Assembly (NCBI RefSeq): GCF_003014735.1 | Contig: NZ_PYAX01000008.1 | Span: 62,001-126,000 of the forward strand | Length of the DNA: 64,000 bases | Direction of reading: 5' to 3' | DNA from: Saccharothrix carnea | GTDB taxonomy: Bacteria > Actinomycetota > Actinomycetes > Mycobacteriales > Pseudonocardiaceae | Part shown: positions 42,511 to 56,421 of the stretch, piece after piece | Layout: every line of letters starts with the position of its first letter | Position numbering within the stretch: position 1 is the first letter of the stretch | Translations under genes and position numbers: made by a program | Notes under the pieces: generated by a model | Databases searched by the model: none | What the model was told of the DNA's origin: nothing | What the model saw: only the letters and a program-made list of their open reading frames with translations

Positions 42511-44169
42511 ATGCGACTCAGGCGAACGTCCGCCCTCGCCGTCGCGGCAGCCCTGCTGTTCTCGGCCGCCTGTTCGACCTCGAACCCCGGTGCGAACAGC
42601 ACGAACGAAGGCGTGCTCAACGTGGGCATGCCGAACGGTCCGCAGACCGAGAACAACAACCCGTTCCTCAACACGTCCGCGGCCAGCTCGCTCGGCTACC
42701 GCCGGCTGCTCTTCGAGCCGCTGGCGATGGTGAACGAGACCAAGCCGGCGGACAAGCCCAAGCCGTGGCTGGCCACGGAGTGGACGTGGTCGGACAACTA
42801 CCACAAGTTGAGCCTGACCATCCGCGACGGCGCGACGTGGTCCGACGGCAAGCCGCTGACCGCCGAGGACGTGGCGTTCACCTTCGAGCTGCTGAAGAAG
42901 AACCCCGGCCTGAACGTCGACTCGGTCCCCTACGACACGGTCTCCTCCTCCGGCAGCAAGGTCGACGTCGGCTTCCCGAAGTCGCAGTTCGTCAACCAGA
43001 AGAAGATCCTCGAGCAGCTGATCGTGCCCAAGCACATCTGGTCGACGATCGCCGAGCCGAGCACGGACACGGTCAAGAACCCGGTCGGCAGCGGCCCGTA
43101 CACGCTGAAGTCGTTCACGCCGCAGACCGTCACGCTGACCGTGCGCGACTCGTACTGGCAGGAGCTGCCGAAGGTCAAGGAGGTCCGCTACACCTCCTAC
43201 AGCGACAACAACGCGCAGACCACCGCCCTGGCGACCGGCGCGTCCGAGTGGAGCTTCGTGTTCATCCCGAACTACGAGGCCGTCTACACCTCCAAGGACC
43301 CCGAGCACTACAAGCTCTACTTCCCGCCGGTGCTCGGCATCCACGGCCTGTGGTTCAACACCAAGGTCAAGCCGTGGGACAACCCGGCCCTGCGCCGCGC
43401 GGTCAACATGGTGATCAACCGCGACGACATCTTCCTGCAGGGTGAGGCCGGGTACTTCTACCCGAAGGTCGACAACATCACCGGCATCCCGACCCCCGCC
43501 GGCGACTCGTACATCGCGCCCGAGTTCAAGAGCGAGATCGTCACGGTCGACGTCGAGGCCGCGAAGAAGGAGCTGACCTCCGCCGGCTTCACCTTCGAGG
43601 GCGACAAGCTGAAGGACCCGGCGGGCCAGCCCGTCACGCTGAAGATGACCGTGCCGTCCGGCTGGTCGGACTACGTGACGAACCTGGAGATCATCAAGGA
43701 CAACGTCTCCAAGATCGGCATCGAGGCCACGGTCGACCTGCCCAACGCCGACGCGTGGAGCAAGGCGCTCGACGTCGGCGACTTCCAGGCCGCGCTGCAC
43801 TGGACCAACAACGGTCCGACGCCGTACGACATCTACGAGAACATCATGAACGGCGCGCTGTTCAAGCCGATCGGCGAGGGCGGCATCAACGGCAACTACG
43901 GCCGTTACGAGAACCCCGAGGCGACCAAGCTGCTCAACGAGTACGCCAACGCCGCCGACGACACCGCCCGCAACGCGGCCCTGCACCAGCTCCAGCAGAT
44001 CTTCGTGCGGGACATGCCGGTCGCCATCACCTCCGCGGCCAACGCGGGCGGCCAGTACAGCACCAAGAACTGGGTGGGCTGGCCGGACCAGTCCGACCAG
44101 TACGCGCCGCTGCAGCCCACGCTGGAGAACGCGCTCGACGTCGTCCTGCACCTGAAGCCGGCCGCATGA
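42511..44169 (+). CDS. ABC transporter substrate-binding lipoprotein (SBP family 5)
   Basis: A 552-residue lipoprotein with lipobox LFSAAC (Cys21) and ribosome site AAGGAG before ATG 42511. It shows family-5 landmarks: [66 protein letters not shown] and [28 protein letters not shown]. The family binds oligopeptides, but members next to GH1/GH3 genes often bind cello- or other oligosaccharides. The flanking glucosidases and sugar regulators argue for an oligosaccharide here (inference). First gene of a five-gene transporter operon. Confidence 0.9.
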   Translation: MRLRRTSALAVAAALLFSAACSTSNPGANSTNEGVLNVGMPNGPQTENNNPFLNTSAASSLGYRRLLFEPLAMVNETKPADKPKPWLATEWTWSDNYHKLSLTIRDGATWSDGKPLTAEDVAFTFELLKKNPGLNVDSVPYDTVSSSGSKVDVGFPKSQFVNQKKILEQLIVPKHIWSTIAEPSTDTVKNPVGSGPYTLKSFTPQTVTLTVRDSYWQELPKVKEVRYTSYSDNNAQTTALATGASEWSFVFIPNYEAVYTSKDPEHYKLYFPPVLGIHGLWFNTKVKPWDNPALRRAVNMVINRDDIFLQGEAGYFYPKVDNITGIPTPAGDSYIAPEFKSEIVTVDVEAAKKELTSAGFTFEGDKLKDPAGQPVTLKMTVPSGWSDYVTNLEIIKDNVSKIGIEATVDLPNADAWSKALDVGDFQAALHWTNNGPTPYDIYENIMNGALFKPIGEGGINGNYGRYENPEATKLLNEYANAADDTARNAALHQLQQIFVRDMPVAITSAANAGGQYSTKNWVGWPDQSDQYAPLQPTLENALDVVLHLKPAA

Positions 44170-45262
44170 CGACGAGCACCGCACCGTCGGCCTCCGGGAC
44201 CACTGAGGTGGTCCTGGAGGCCGATGGCCTGACCAAGCACTTCCCGGTCCGCAAGCGCGGGCGTGAGCTGCTGTCGAAGACCAAGCGCTCGGTGCGCGCG
44301 GTCGAGGACGTGACGCTCCGGCTGCACCGCGGCCGGGTCACCGCGCTGGTCGGCGAGTCCGGTTCGGGCAAGTCGACGGTGGCCCGGTTGCTGGCGCAGC
44401 TCTACCCCCAGACCTCCGGTGCGATCCGGCTGCACGGCGAGCCGGTCAGGACCAAGGGCGGCAAGCGCTTCCGGGCGTACAGCAAGCGGGTCCAGATGAT
44501 CTTCCAGGACCCGTTCGCCTCGCTGAACCCCGTGCACACGGTGCGCTACCACCTGACCCGCGCGCTGAAGATCCACGGCAACGCGGGCAAGACGCCGCAG
44601 GAGCTGGAAGAGGCGCTGGCCCACCTGCTCACCCGCGTGCAGCTCACCCCGCCCGAGCGGTACGTGGACAAGTTCCCGCACGAGCTGTCCGGCGGCCAGC
44701 GCCAGCGCGTGGCCATCGCCCGCGCCCTGGGCGCCGACCCCGAGGTGCTGCTGGCCGACGAACCGGTGTCCATGTTGGACGTATCGATCCGGCTCGGTGT
44801 GCTGAACCTGTTGCGAGACCTCAAAGAACGCCTGCACCTGGCGATCCTCTACATCACCCACGACATCGCGTCGGCGCGCTACTTCGCCGACGAGACGTTC
44901 GTGATGTACGCCGGGCGCGTGGTCGAGGGCGGTGGGAGCGAGACCGTCACCCAGCGGCCCGCGCACCCGTACACCCAGCTGCTGATCGAGTCCGCGCCGG
45001 ACCCGGACCGGCCCGCCGCGCAGGAGAAGGACGGCGGCACGGGCGAGCCGCCGTCGCTGATCAACCCGCCCGAGGGCTGCCGCTTCAACCCGCGCTGCCC
45101 GCACGCCATGAAGGTCTGCGCCGAGAAGGTCCCGCCGCGGTTCGCCATCGGTGACGGTGACGGCCACTTCGCCGCCTGCTGGCTGTACGGAGACGACCTG
45201 GCCGAGGGTGACAAGGTCAAGCTGCGCGTCGCCGGGGTGCGGCACGGCGGCGAGGAGGTGTT

Positions 45263-45266
<4 letters not shown>
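44166..45266 (+). CDS. Oligosaccharide/oligopeptide ABC transporter ATP-binding protein (DppF-like)
   Basis: A 366-residue ATPase. Walker [11 protein letters not shown]-loop [14 protein letters not shown], signature [15 protein letters not shown], Walker [15 protein letters not shown] and switch [10 protein letters not shown]. The C-terminal oligopeptide-type Cys motif [14 protein letters not shown] is present, a putative [4Fe-4S] or zinc site with a fourth Cys in AACWLYG. ATG 44166 overlaps the lipoprotein stop; the stop overlaps the permease GTG. Confidence 0.93.
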
Positions 45267-46243
<977 letters not shown>

Positions 46244-46246
46244 GCC

Positions 46247-48276
<2,030 letters not shown>

Positions 48277-48317
48277 CCCCGTTCACGACAACGGGTTCCG
48301 ACCTCCGAGGGAGATCC

Positions 48318-49718
<1,401 letters not shown>

Positions 49719-49727
49719 CGGAACGAA

Positions 49728-49766
49728 CGAGGGGCGTGCCACGGGTGTTCCGCGGCACGCCCCTCG
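49728..49766 (+). terminator. Terminator after GH1 gene
   Basis: A perfect 13-bp stem CGAGGGGCGTGCC/GGCACGCCCCTCG with a 13-nt loop, 9 nt after the stop. Confidence 0.85.
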
Positions 49767-49810
49767 ACCGCGCGTCGTCGCCGGAGTGGCCGCGCTCGGT
49801 GGCGCGACGG

Positions 49811-49849
49811 CCGAAGGGCCGGGAGGAGTTCGTCCCCCCGGCCCTTCGG
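49811..49849 (-). terminator. Terminator after F5/8 glycosidase gene
   Basis: A perfect 13-bp stem CCGAAGGGCCGGG/CCCGGCCCTTCGG with a 13-nt loop, 9 nt beyond the minus-strand stop. Confidence 0.85.
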
Positions 49850-49858
49850 TGTTCCCCG

Positions 49859-51976
49859 TCAGCGCCGGTAGACGCCGAACTCGTAGAGCGAGTAACCCCA
49901 GCCGGTGCCGCGCTGCGTGGCGTGCAGCCGCACGTACCGGCCGGTGGCCGTGACGTCGATCGAGTCCACGCCACCGTTGCCGGTCGTGGTGCCGTGCACC
50001 GGGCGCCAGGTCGTGCCGTCGTCGGACACCTGGATCTCGTACGCCCGGCCGTACGCGCCCTCCCACACCAGCTGCACGTGCTGGAACGTGGTCACCGCGC
50101 CCAGGTCCACCCGCAGCCACTGCGGGTCGGCCCAGTCGGTGGCCCAGCGGGAGCCCGCGTTGCCGTCAACGGCGTTCGACGGCGGGAACGGCGCGCCGTC
50201 ACCCACCTGCTGGTAGGACGACGCCGTGACGGGCTTGTTCAACGCCACGTTGGTGCCCGCCGGCTGCGGCGCGACCACCCGCACCGACTTCGTCTCGATG
50301 CCGATGTTGCCCCGGCCGTCCTCGGCCATCACGTACACCTTCCACACCCCGAGCCGGTCGGGTGCGGTGACGGTCAGCCGGTTGCCGTTCACCTGCACGG
50401 GCGCGCCCGCCAGGCCGCCGCTGTTGTCGATGTACTTGCTGTTGAACGCCGCCGACCAGGTGATCGGGTCGCCGTTCGGGTCGCTCACGGCCACGTCGAC
50501 GTCCAGCCGGGCGCCCGCCGGGACGCTGGTGGGCAGGTTCATCGCGGTGATCACCGGCGGGGTGTTGGCCGGCGTCGCGCCGCCGAACGCCCGCTGCACC
50601 GAGTAGAACGACAGCCGCTTCTTGCCCGCCGGGGTCAGGTTGAACCACACCGCGCCGAAGTCGTACTCCGTGCCGTAGTGGAACAACGTGCCGCCGAACG
50701 ACACCCCGGTGTGCCCGGTGATGCACTCCCACGCCCGCGTGTAGCCGTCCCGCTTCTGCACGTCGGTCGGCTCGCTCGGCACCCCGTTGACGTCGTTGGG
50801 CACCTCCCACTCGCCGGCCGGACCGGCTTCGGTGAGCAGGTACGGCTTGGTGTAGCCGCCGTTGATCCAGTCCTGCCGGACCTGGCACACGTTGCCGTAG
50901 GAGTTCACCGAGTAGACGTCGAGGTCGGGCGCGTGCGCCTTGAGGTAGACCCAGGCACCGGTCCACGCGTCGGTGTTCGTGACGGGGTGGTTGGTGTCGA
51001 TGGCGTGGATGGCGCGCGCGGCCTCGTTGACGTACTTGGCGTACGCGACGCGCTGGTTCTCCAGCTCCGTGCCGGAGTAGCAGTTCTGCAGGCCCAGGAT
51101 GGACTCGTTGCCGACGTTCCACATGAGCACGCCGGGGTGGTCCTTATAGGCGGTCACCCACTGCCGGATCGTGTTCAGCATGTCGTTCTTGTAGGTGGCG
51201 TCGGTGACGTAGTTGACGCAGCCGCCGGAACCGGGTCCGCCGCCGGGCTGCAGCCAGAAGCCGGTCATCACCTTGATGCCGTTGGCCGCCGCCGCGTCCA
51301 GCAGGGGCTTGGTGGTGCCGTCGGTGCCCCAGGTGCGCAACGTGTTGACGCCCATGGACTTCAGCTCCGGCATGTACCGGGCCGCGTCGGCGGCGGGCGG
51401 TCCCCAGGTCAGGCCCTTGACCGTCCACGGCTGACCGTCGACCGTGAGCTGCCAGTTGCCCTGGGAACCGGTGACGTGCACGCCCGTGCCGGGCGGGGGA
51501 GTGGTGCCCTGGGTGCCGTAGACGCGGAACTCCCACAGGGAGTAGCCGTAGCCGTTGGCGCGCTGGGTGCCGTACACCCGGACGTACCGGCCGGAGCCGG
51601 TGACGTCGAAGCCCTGCCTGCCGCCCGTGCCGGCGGTCGTGGTGTGGACGGTGGTCCAGGCGTTGCCGTCCGCGGAGACCTGGACCTGGAACGCCCTGGC
51701 GTAGGCGGCTTCCCAGTCCAGCTCGACGCGGCTGAGGGTCGAGGTGGCGCCCAGGTCGACCCGCAGCCACTGCGGGTCGCTCCACGCGCTGGCCCAGCGG
51801 GTGCCCGGGTTGCCGTCGACGGCGGCGGACGCGGGCATGCCGGGTCCTTCGGTCGAGGACGCGGTGGCGGGCTTGCCCTGGGAGAGCAGCACGGGTGCGG
51901 CGCTCGCGGTGCCCGGGACCACTGCGAGTCCCAAGAGCAGCGCCAACACCGTGCTGGCGGATCGGAGGCGGTACAT
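49859..51976 (-). CDS. Secreted GH2-clan-like glycosidase with two F5/8 (CBM32-like) modules
   Basis: A 705-residue exported enzyme. ATG 51976 has AGGAGA 5 nt upstream. Sec signal 1-~26 (TASA|A). Module order: F5/8 type C (~28-155), TIM-barrel catalytic domain (~168-465), Ig/cadherin-like domain (~470-575), second F5/8 (~580-705). In the barrel, WNVGNES places Glu291 as acid/base and YLLTEAGPAGEW places Glu383 as nucleophile, the clan GH-A layout seen in GH2 and related families. It has a promoter and LacI-type operator upstream, so it belongs to the regulon. Substrate unknown; galactose-type or beta-glucan chains are possible from the CBM32 link. Confidence 0.87.
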   Translation of the reverse strand: MYRLRSASTVLALLLGLAVVPGTASAAPVLLSQGKPATASSTEGPGMPASAAVDGNPGTRWASAWSDPQWLRVDLGATSTLSRVELDWEAAYARAFQVQVSADGNAWTTVHTTTAGTGGRQGFDVTGSGRYVRVYGTQRANGYGYSLWEFRVYGTQGTTPPPGTGVHVTGSQGNWQLTVDGQPWTVKGLTWGPPAADAARYMPELKSMGVNTLRTWGTDGTTKPLLDAAAANGIKVMTGFWLQPGGGPGSGGCVNYVTDATYKNDMLNTIRQWVTAYKDHPGVLMWNVGNESILGLQNCYSGTELENQRVAYAKYVNEAARAIHAIDTNHPVTNTDAWTGAWVYLKAHAPDLDVYSVNSYGNVCQVRQDWINGGYTKPYLLTEAGPAGEWEVPNDVNGVPSEPTDVQKRDGYTRAWECITGHTGVSFGGTLFHYGTEYDFGAVWFNLTPAGKKRLSFYSVQRAFGGATPANTPPVITAMNLPTSVPAGARLDVDVAVSDPNGDPITWSAAFNSKYIDNSGGLAGAPVQVNGNRLTVTAPDRLGVWKVYVMAEDGRGNIGIETKSVRVVAPQPAGTNVALNKPVTASSYQQVGDGAPFPPSNAVDGNAGSRWATDWADPQWLRVDLGAVTTFQHVQLVWEGAYGRAYEIQVSDDGTTWRPVHGTTTGNGGVDSIDVTATGRYVRLHATQRGTGWGYSLYEFGVYRR

Positions 51977-52010
51977 GGCGTCTCCTGCCGGATTGTCGGG
52001 TCGAGGTGCG

Positions 52011-52024
52011 GGAGAGCGCTCTCT
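52011..52024. promoter_or_regulatory. LacI-type operator 4
   Basis: GGAGAGCGCTCTCT, with a perfect 12-bp core GAGAGCGCTCTC at 52012-52023, 35-48 nt upstream of the F5/8 glycosidase start. Confidence 0.78.
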
Positions 52025-52038
52025 CAACCCGGCTCGAA

Positions 52039-52067
52039 GTGTTACGAACGGACTTCGGATCTGTCAA
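52039..52067 (-). promoter_or_regulatory. Promoter of F5/8 glycosidase gene
   Basis: Minus strand TTGACA (52067-52062), a 17-nt spacer and TAACAC (52044-52039). The operator starts about 15 nt downstream, around the expected transcription start. Confidence 0.5.
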
Positions 52068-52078
52068 TGAGTGCGGTC

Positions 52079-52108
52079 TTGACACTCGCCGGGCCCGGCG
52101 GGCAAGCT
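52079..52108 (+). promoter_or_regulatory. Promoter of DUF305-like lipoprotein gene
   Basis: TTGACA (52079-52084), an 18-nt spacer and CAAGCT (52103-52108), then 4 nt to the operator. The -10 is weak, but the layout repeats that of the beta-helix and GH3 promoters. Confidence 0.5.
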
Positions 52109-52112
52109 CATG

Positions 52113-52130
52113 TGGGAGAGCGCTCTCCCA
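52113..52130. promoter_or_regulatory. LacI-type operator 5 (best site)
   Basis: TGGGAGAGCGCTCTCCCA, a perfect 18-bp palindrome and the most extended of the five, 26-43 nt before the DUF305-like start. It differs from the Streptomyces CebR/Thermobifida CelR box (TGGGAGCGCTCCCA) by an extra AG/CT pair per half-site. Confidence 0.85.
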
Positions 52131-52155
52131 GCCGCGTGTCGGCAGGAGGACAAAG

Positions 52156-52674
52156 GTGTCCCGAAAACTCCGCTTCCCGGCCGCGGCCGCCCTGGTGGTG
52201 CTGGCGGCCTGTTCGACCCCACCGTCCCCGCCACCGACGTCGTCCGCGTCGCCGTCGCCGTTCAACGGCACGGACACGGCGTGGATCCAGCTGATGATCC
52301 CGATGAACGAACAGCTGCTGCCCGCCCTGTCCCTGGCACCACCCGCCCTGGCACCGTTCGCGGCGGAGCTGAAGGTGTCGCACGAGCAGGAGTTGGTGCG
52401 GCTCAAGCGGTTGCGCGACCGGGCCGGCCTGCCCGACGAGAACGTGCACGCGGGCCACCAGATGCCGGGCCTGGTGTCGGAGGTCGACCTGGCGGGCCTG
52501 CGCCTGGATCCCTCCGGCCTGCCCGCGAAGCTGCGCGAGCACCTGGCGCAGGGCGCGTTGCTGGCCCGGGGCGAGCAGGACAGCGGCGCGGACCAGGAAA
52601 CCCGCGACCTGGCGGCGTCCATCGCCACGGCCCGTGCCGAGCAGACGTCCCGGCTCGGTGCGGTGTCGCCGTAG
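52156..52674 (+). CDS. DUF305-like lipoprotein
   Basis: A 172-residue lipoprotein. GTG 52156 has AGGAGGA 5 nt upstream. The lipobox LVVLAAC sits near residue 20. After a Pro/Ser linker, TDTAWIQLMIPMNEQLLPALSLAPPALAPFAAELKVSHEQELVRL follows the DUF305 four-helix pattern, but the usual HH of the first helix (HHxxAI) is missing; VHAGHQMPGL retains a GH-M motif. DUF305 proteins are often linked to metals. Why it carries the best LacI operator of the island is unclear. It is divergent from the F5/8 glycosidase. Confidence 0.75.
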   Translation: MSRKLRFPAAAALVVLAACSTPPSPPPTSSASPSPFNGTDTAWIQLMIPMNEQLLPALSLAPPALAPFAAELKVSHEQELVRLKRLRDRAGLPDENVHAGHQMPGLVSEVDLAGLRLDPSGLPAKLREHLAQGALLARGEQDSGADQETRDLAASIATARAEQTSRLGAVSP

Positions 52675-52758
52675 TTCCCGGCACCAGCGGCCGGTTGGGC
52701 AACACCGGAGAAGGGCGGCGGCTGCCCGGCGACCTCACTCGGGCGTAGTTTCGGAATC

Positions 52759-53511
52759 ATGAGTGCTGCGGAACGCGGACGCGTGCGGGTGGAGACCGGG
52801 ACCAAGCGGGTCCGGGCCTACTTGGCGGGTGAGCTGGTCGTGGACACCACGCGACCGGCGTTGGTGTGGGAGAAGCCGTACTACCCCACGTACTACTTCC
52901 CGGCGGAGGACGTGCGGGCGACCCTGGTGCCCACCGGTGAGGTGAAGCGGTCGCCCAGCCGGGGCAACGGGCAGGTGTTCGACGTCAAGACCGGCACGGC
53001 CACGGCGGCGGGCGGGGGGCTGCGGTACCCGGACTCGCCGCTGGAGGCGTTGCGCGACCTGGTCCGGCTGGACTGGGACGCCATGGACGAGTGGTTCGAG
53101 GAGGACGAGCCGGTCTACGTGCACCCGCGCGACCCGTACACGAGGGTCGACGCGCTGCCGAGCAGCAGGCACATCCGGGTGGAGGTCGGCGGCGTCGAGG
53201 TGGCGAACTCGCACCGCCCGGTGATCCTGTTCGAGACCGGCCTGCCCGCCCGCTACTACCTGCCGCTGACCGACGTCCGGCAGGACCTGCTGCGGCCGAC
53301 CGACCTGCGCACGAGCTGCCCGTACAAGGGCACCGCCGAGTACTGGTCGGTGGTGGTCGGCGACGAGACCCACGAGAACGTCGTCTGGGGCTACCGCACG
53401 CCGCTGCCGGAGAGCAGGCAGGTCGCGGGTCTGGTCGCGTTCTACAACGAGAAGGTCGACACCTACGTCGACGGCGTCCTGGAGGAGAAGCCCCGCAGCC
53501 ACGTGGGCTAG
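52759..53511 (+). CDS. Protein with two DUF427 domains
   Basis: A 250-residue cytoplasmic protein with two tandem DUF427 domains. The first contains VRAYLAGELVVDTTRPALVWEKPYYPTYYFPAEDV (residues ~18-55). The second repeats this as IRVEVGGVEVANSHRPVILFETGLPARYYLPLTDV (~138-175), followed by CPYKGTAEYWSVVVGDE. TAGTTT at 52746-52751 before ATG 52759 suggests a leaderless transcript. The family's biochemical function is unknown. Confidence 0.88.
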   Translation: MSAAERGRVRVETGTKRVRAYLAGELVVDTTRPALVWEKPYYPTYYFPAEDVRATLVPTGEVKRSPSRGNGQVFDVKTGTATAAGGGLRYPDSPLEALRDLVRLDWDAMDEWFEEDEPVYVHPRDPYTRVDALPSSRHIRVEVGGVEVANSHRPVILFETGLPARYYLPLTDVRQDLLRPTDLRTSCPYKGTAEYWSVVVGDETHENVVWGYRTPLPESRQVAGLVAFYNEKVDTYVDGVLEEKPRSHVG

Positions 53512-53582
53512 GGCATGATCACCGGGGTGCCGCCCGGACGGCGGATGGTAGTGCCTGATCAAGACAGGAACGCTAGCCAACC

Positions 53583-54185
53583 ATGGACGTCTTCCCCTCC
53601 ACCCCGAGGGCACACCGCAACCCCGTGGTCGTCGCACGGAAGAAGGCCCTGCTCAAGGCACCCCATTTGGCGAAGCTGACGGAGTTCGCGGAGCGCATCG
53701 CCACCGAGCGCAAGGTCGGCGTGCCGATGTTCGACCCGGCGAGCGGCGGCGTGAACTCGAAGGTCCTGCTGCTGCTGGAGTCGCCCGGGCCCGCCTCGGC
53801 GGGCTCGGGCCTCAACTCGCCCGACAACGACGACCCGACCGCCGCCAACGTGTTCGCCGCGATGGCGGAGGCGGGCCTGTCACGCCGGGTGAGCCTGAGC
53901 TGGAACGTGGTGCCCTGGTACCTGTCCAGTCGCGAGCCGACGCCCGCGGACCTGCGGGCGGCCGTGCCGTACCTGGTGGAGCTGCTGCGGATGCTGACCG
54001 CGCTCAAGGCGGTCGTGGTGCTGGGCAGGCCCGCGGGCACCGGCTGGACGCTGTCCGGCCGCGGCCACAAGCTGAAGGTGTTCAACGCGCCCCACCCGTC
54101 GCCGCTGTCGATCAACCGGGACCGGGCGGGCCGGTGGCCACAGCTCGTGGACGCCTGCCGGCAGGCCGCCAAGGCGGCCGACTGA
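53583..54185 (+). CDS. Uracil-DNA glycosylase-like protein
   Basis: A 200-residue protein. VLLLLESPGPAS (residues ~60-72) resembles motif 1 of the UDG superfamily, SWNVVPWYLS is the uracil-binding Asn strand, and FNAPHPSPLS near residue 170 is the His-containing motif 2 (HPSPL). The GLNSPDNDDPTAANVFAAMAEAGL block matches family members annotated as uracil-DNA glycosylase in actinomycetes. No Fe-S cysteines are present, so it is not a family 4/5 enzyme. It likely removes uracil or acts on another base. The ribosome site is weak. Confidence 0.8.
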   Translation: MDVFPSTPRAHRNPVVVARKKALLKAPHLAKLTEFAERIATERKVGVPMFDPASGGVNSKVLLLLESPGPASAGSGLNSPDNDDPTAANVFAAMAEAGLSRRVSLSWNVVPWYLSSREPTPADLRAAVPYLVELLRMLTALKAVVVLGRPAGTGWTLSGRGHKLKVFNAPHPSPLSINRDRAGRWPQLVDACRQAAKAAD

Positions 54186-54271
54186 CGCTCGGCGGCGCGA
54201 CCGGAACCGACCCGGCTGACCGACGCCGACGCGCTGCCGGCCGCCGCGTGACGCCCCGGCCGACCACGTCC

Positions 54272-55336
54272 TCAGCCGCGCCCGGACAGCCCGAAGATGT
54301 CCATCAGCTCCGCCGGGGCGACCTCTTCGAGCTGGGCGTACGTGCACGACTCGGGCGTGCGGTCCGGCCGGAACCGGACCAGCCTGCTCGTGTGCCGGAA
54401 CCGCCGTGACTGCACGTGCTCGTAACGCACCTCGGCGACCAGCTCCGGCCGCACCGGCTCCCAGGTCAGCGTCTTGGTCGGCGCCCACCGGCTCTGCGCG
54501 CCCGGCGTGGCCGCGTCGATCGCGGCCCACTCCGCCCACGGGTGGTCCACCAGCGCGTCCTCCCGGAACGGCGCCAGCTCCGCCAGCAGCTCGCGGCGAC
54601 GCGCGGCGGTGAAGCTGCTCGCCACGCCCACGTGGTGCAGCGCGCCCGCGTCGTCGAACAGCCCGAGCAGCAGCGACCCGACGCCCTCGCCGTCCTTGTG
54701 CGGCCGGTACCCGGCCACCACGCAGTCCGCCGTGCGCTCGTGCTTGACCTTCCACATCACCCGCTTGTCCTGCTCGTACGGCAGGTCCGTGCGCTTGGCC
54801 ACCACGCCGTCGAACCCGGCGCCCTCGAACCGGGTGAACCAGTCCTCGGCCTGGTCCGGGTCGTCCGTCGCGGGCGTCAGGTACAGCCCCGGCACGTCGG
54901 TCAGCACCTGTTCCAGCAGCCGGCGGCGTTCGCCGAACGGCGTCGGGGTCAGGTCCCGGTCGTCCAGCGCGAGCAGGTCGAACGCGACGAAGCCGGCCGG
55001 GGTGTCCGCGGCGAGCTTGCGCACCCGCGACGCGGCCGGGTGCAGCCGCAGCTGCAGCAGGCCGAAGCTCAACCCCTCGGGCGTGACGATGACGATCTCG
55101 CCGTCCACCACGCACCGCGGCGGCAGCCCGGACCGCAGCACCTCGACCACCTCGGGGAAGTACCTGGTCAACGGCCGGTCGTTGCGGGAGCCGAGCTCCA
55201 GTTCGGCGCCGTCGCGGAACACGACGCACCGGAACCCGTCCCACTTCGGCTCGTAGACGAGCCCTGGCTCGCGCGGCACCGAGTGCACGGCCTTGGCGAG
55301 CATCGGCCGCACGGGTGGCATCACGGGGAGGTCCAC
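54272..55336 (-). CDS. ATP-dependent DNA ligase (LigC/D-type)
   Basis: A 354-residue ligase with the minimal catalytic core. Motif I is EPKWDGFR with the adenylated Lys near residue 31, motif III is FVAFDLLALDD, motif IIIa/IV FDGVVAKR, motif V MWKVKHERTADCVVAG. The OB domain follows (SLLLGLFDDAGALHHVGVASSF). It lacks polymerase and nuclease domains, so it resembles LigC rather than full LigD. GTG 55336 is the longest start; GTG 55324 or ATG 55321 are possible. It converges on the UDG-like gene, which may be coincidence or a small repair neighbourhood. Confidence 0.92.
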   Translation of the reverse strand: MDLPVMPPVRPMLAKAVHSVPREPGLVYEPKWDGFRCVVFRDGAELELGSRNDRPLTRYFPEVVEVLRSGLPPRCVVDGEIVIVTPEGLSFGLLQLRLHPAASRVRKLAADTPAGFVAFDLLALDDRDLTPTPFGERRRLLEQVLTDVPGLYLTPATDDPDQAEDWFTRFEGAGFDGVVAKRTDLPYEQDKRVMWKVKHERTADCVVAGYRPHKDGEGVGSLLLGLFDDAGALHHVGVASSFTAARRRELLAELAPFREDALVDHPWAEWAAIDAATPGAQSRWAPTKTLTWEPVRPELVAEVRYEHVQSRRFRHTSRLVRFRPDRTPESCTYAQLEEVAPAELMDIFGLSGRG

Positions 55337-55452
55337 GCCGCCGAGCGTAGGTCGGCGGGACGGATTTCACCGTGGATCGGAATCGAGGACCGGACCTGTC
55401 CGCGATGGGGCCTAGCGTGGTGGCAACACCGAAACGGAAGGCAGAACCCACC

Positions 55453-55956
55453 ATGAGCGCCACCGCGACCGCCTCGACCGAGCTGACCGACCTGCTGTCC
55501 ACGCTGGCCAAGCACCGCGGCTTCCTCCGCTACACCGTGCAGGGGCTCACCGACGAGCAGGCGCGGCAGACGCCCACCGCCAGTGCGCTCTCCCTCGGCG
55601 GCCTCATCAAGCACGTCCGCAACGTGGAAGAGGGCTGGATGCGCTTCGCGGTCGGCGGCGCGGAGTTGATGGAGAGCGTGCAGGAGGACTGGGTCGACGG
55701 CTTCCGGATGGTCGAGGGCGAGACCTTGGAAGGGCTGCTCGCCGACTACGAGGAGACCGCCGCGAAGACCGAGCGGCTGCTCGCCGACCTCGACCTGAAC
55801 ACCGCACACCCGCTGCCCGTGGCGCCGTGGTTCGAACCGGGCGCCTCGTGGACCGTCCGCCGCGTGCTGCTGCACCTGATCGCCGAGACTTCCCAGCACT
55901 CGGGCCACGCGGACATCCTCCGCGAGAGCGTCGACGGCCAGAAGACCATGGGCTGA
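55453..55956 (+). CDS. DinB/DUF664-family protein
   Basis: A 167-residue four-helix protein. ATG 55453 is chosen over the longer frame from 55372. Metal-ligand-like His occur in LGGLIKHVRNVEEGWM, and in LLHLIAETSQHSGHADILRE near the C-terminus, the H...HxxxH pattern of DinB_2/DUF664 proteins. These are probable metal-dependent thiol-transferases; the target is unknown. It diverges from the ligase gene and converges on the cupin gene with a 5-nt gap. Confidence 0.9.
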   Translation: MSATATASTELTDLLSTLAKHRGFLRYTVQGLTDEQARQTPTASALSLGGLIKHVRNVEEGWMRFAVGGAELMESVQEDWVDGFRMVEGETLEGLLADYEETAAKTERLLADLDLNTAHPLPVAPWFEPGASWTVRRVLLHLIAETSQHSGHADILRESVDGQKTMG

Positions 55957-55961
55957 CCGGC

Positions 55962-56411
55962 TCAGCGACGGCAGAGCCGGCGGACCAGGTCGGCGTGCGA
56001 GGGGTAGAGCGGGGCGAGGGTGTCGGCCTCACCGAAGGTGACGATGTCATCGGTGTAGGGCGGCACCACCACCGTGCCGACCAGGGACCACTCGCCGTCC
56101 GGCTCACTGGCCTGCCAGACCCCGGCGGGCACGACGACCTGCGGCCGCTGTCCCGCGGCGAGATCGGGACCGAGCACGGGCTGCGTCACCGTGCCGTCCG
56201 GGTGCAGCAGCAGCATCCGCAACGGCGCGCCGACGTGGTGGGCGTAGATCTCCACGTGGTCGAGCTTGTGCACACCGGAGAACTCGCCCTCGCGCAGCAG
56301 GTAGTGGATCGCGGACACCTCGGGCGAACGCCACGACTGCCCGAACCACCCGCCCTCCACCGGCAGCTCGACCAGCCCCAATTCCGCGATGACCTCTTCG
56401 GCCTTCACCAC
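55962..56411 (-). CDS. Cupin-fold protein (DUF985)
   Basis: A 149-residue single-domain cupin. LPVEGGWFGQSWRS at the N-terminus, SAIHYLLREGEFSGVHKLDHVEIYAHHVGAPLRMLLLHPDG and QVVVPAGVWQASEPDGEWSLVGTVVVPPY are DUF985 landmarks. Family members resemble epimerase-like cupins, but no activity can be assigned. GTG 56411 or the adjacent GTG 56408 starts the gene; it is 10 nt downstream of the diguanylate cyclase stop, so the two may share a transcript. Confidence 0.88.
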   Translation of the reverse strand: MVKAEEVIAELGLVELPVEGGWFGQSWRSPEVSAIHYLLREGEFSGVHKLDHVEIYAHHVGAPLRMLLLHPDGTVTQPVLGPDLAAGQRPQVVVPAGVWQASEPDGEWSLVGTVVVPPYTDDIVTFGEADTLAPLYPSHADLVRRLCRR

Positions 56412-56421
56412 CCGACCCCGT

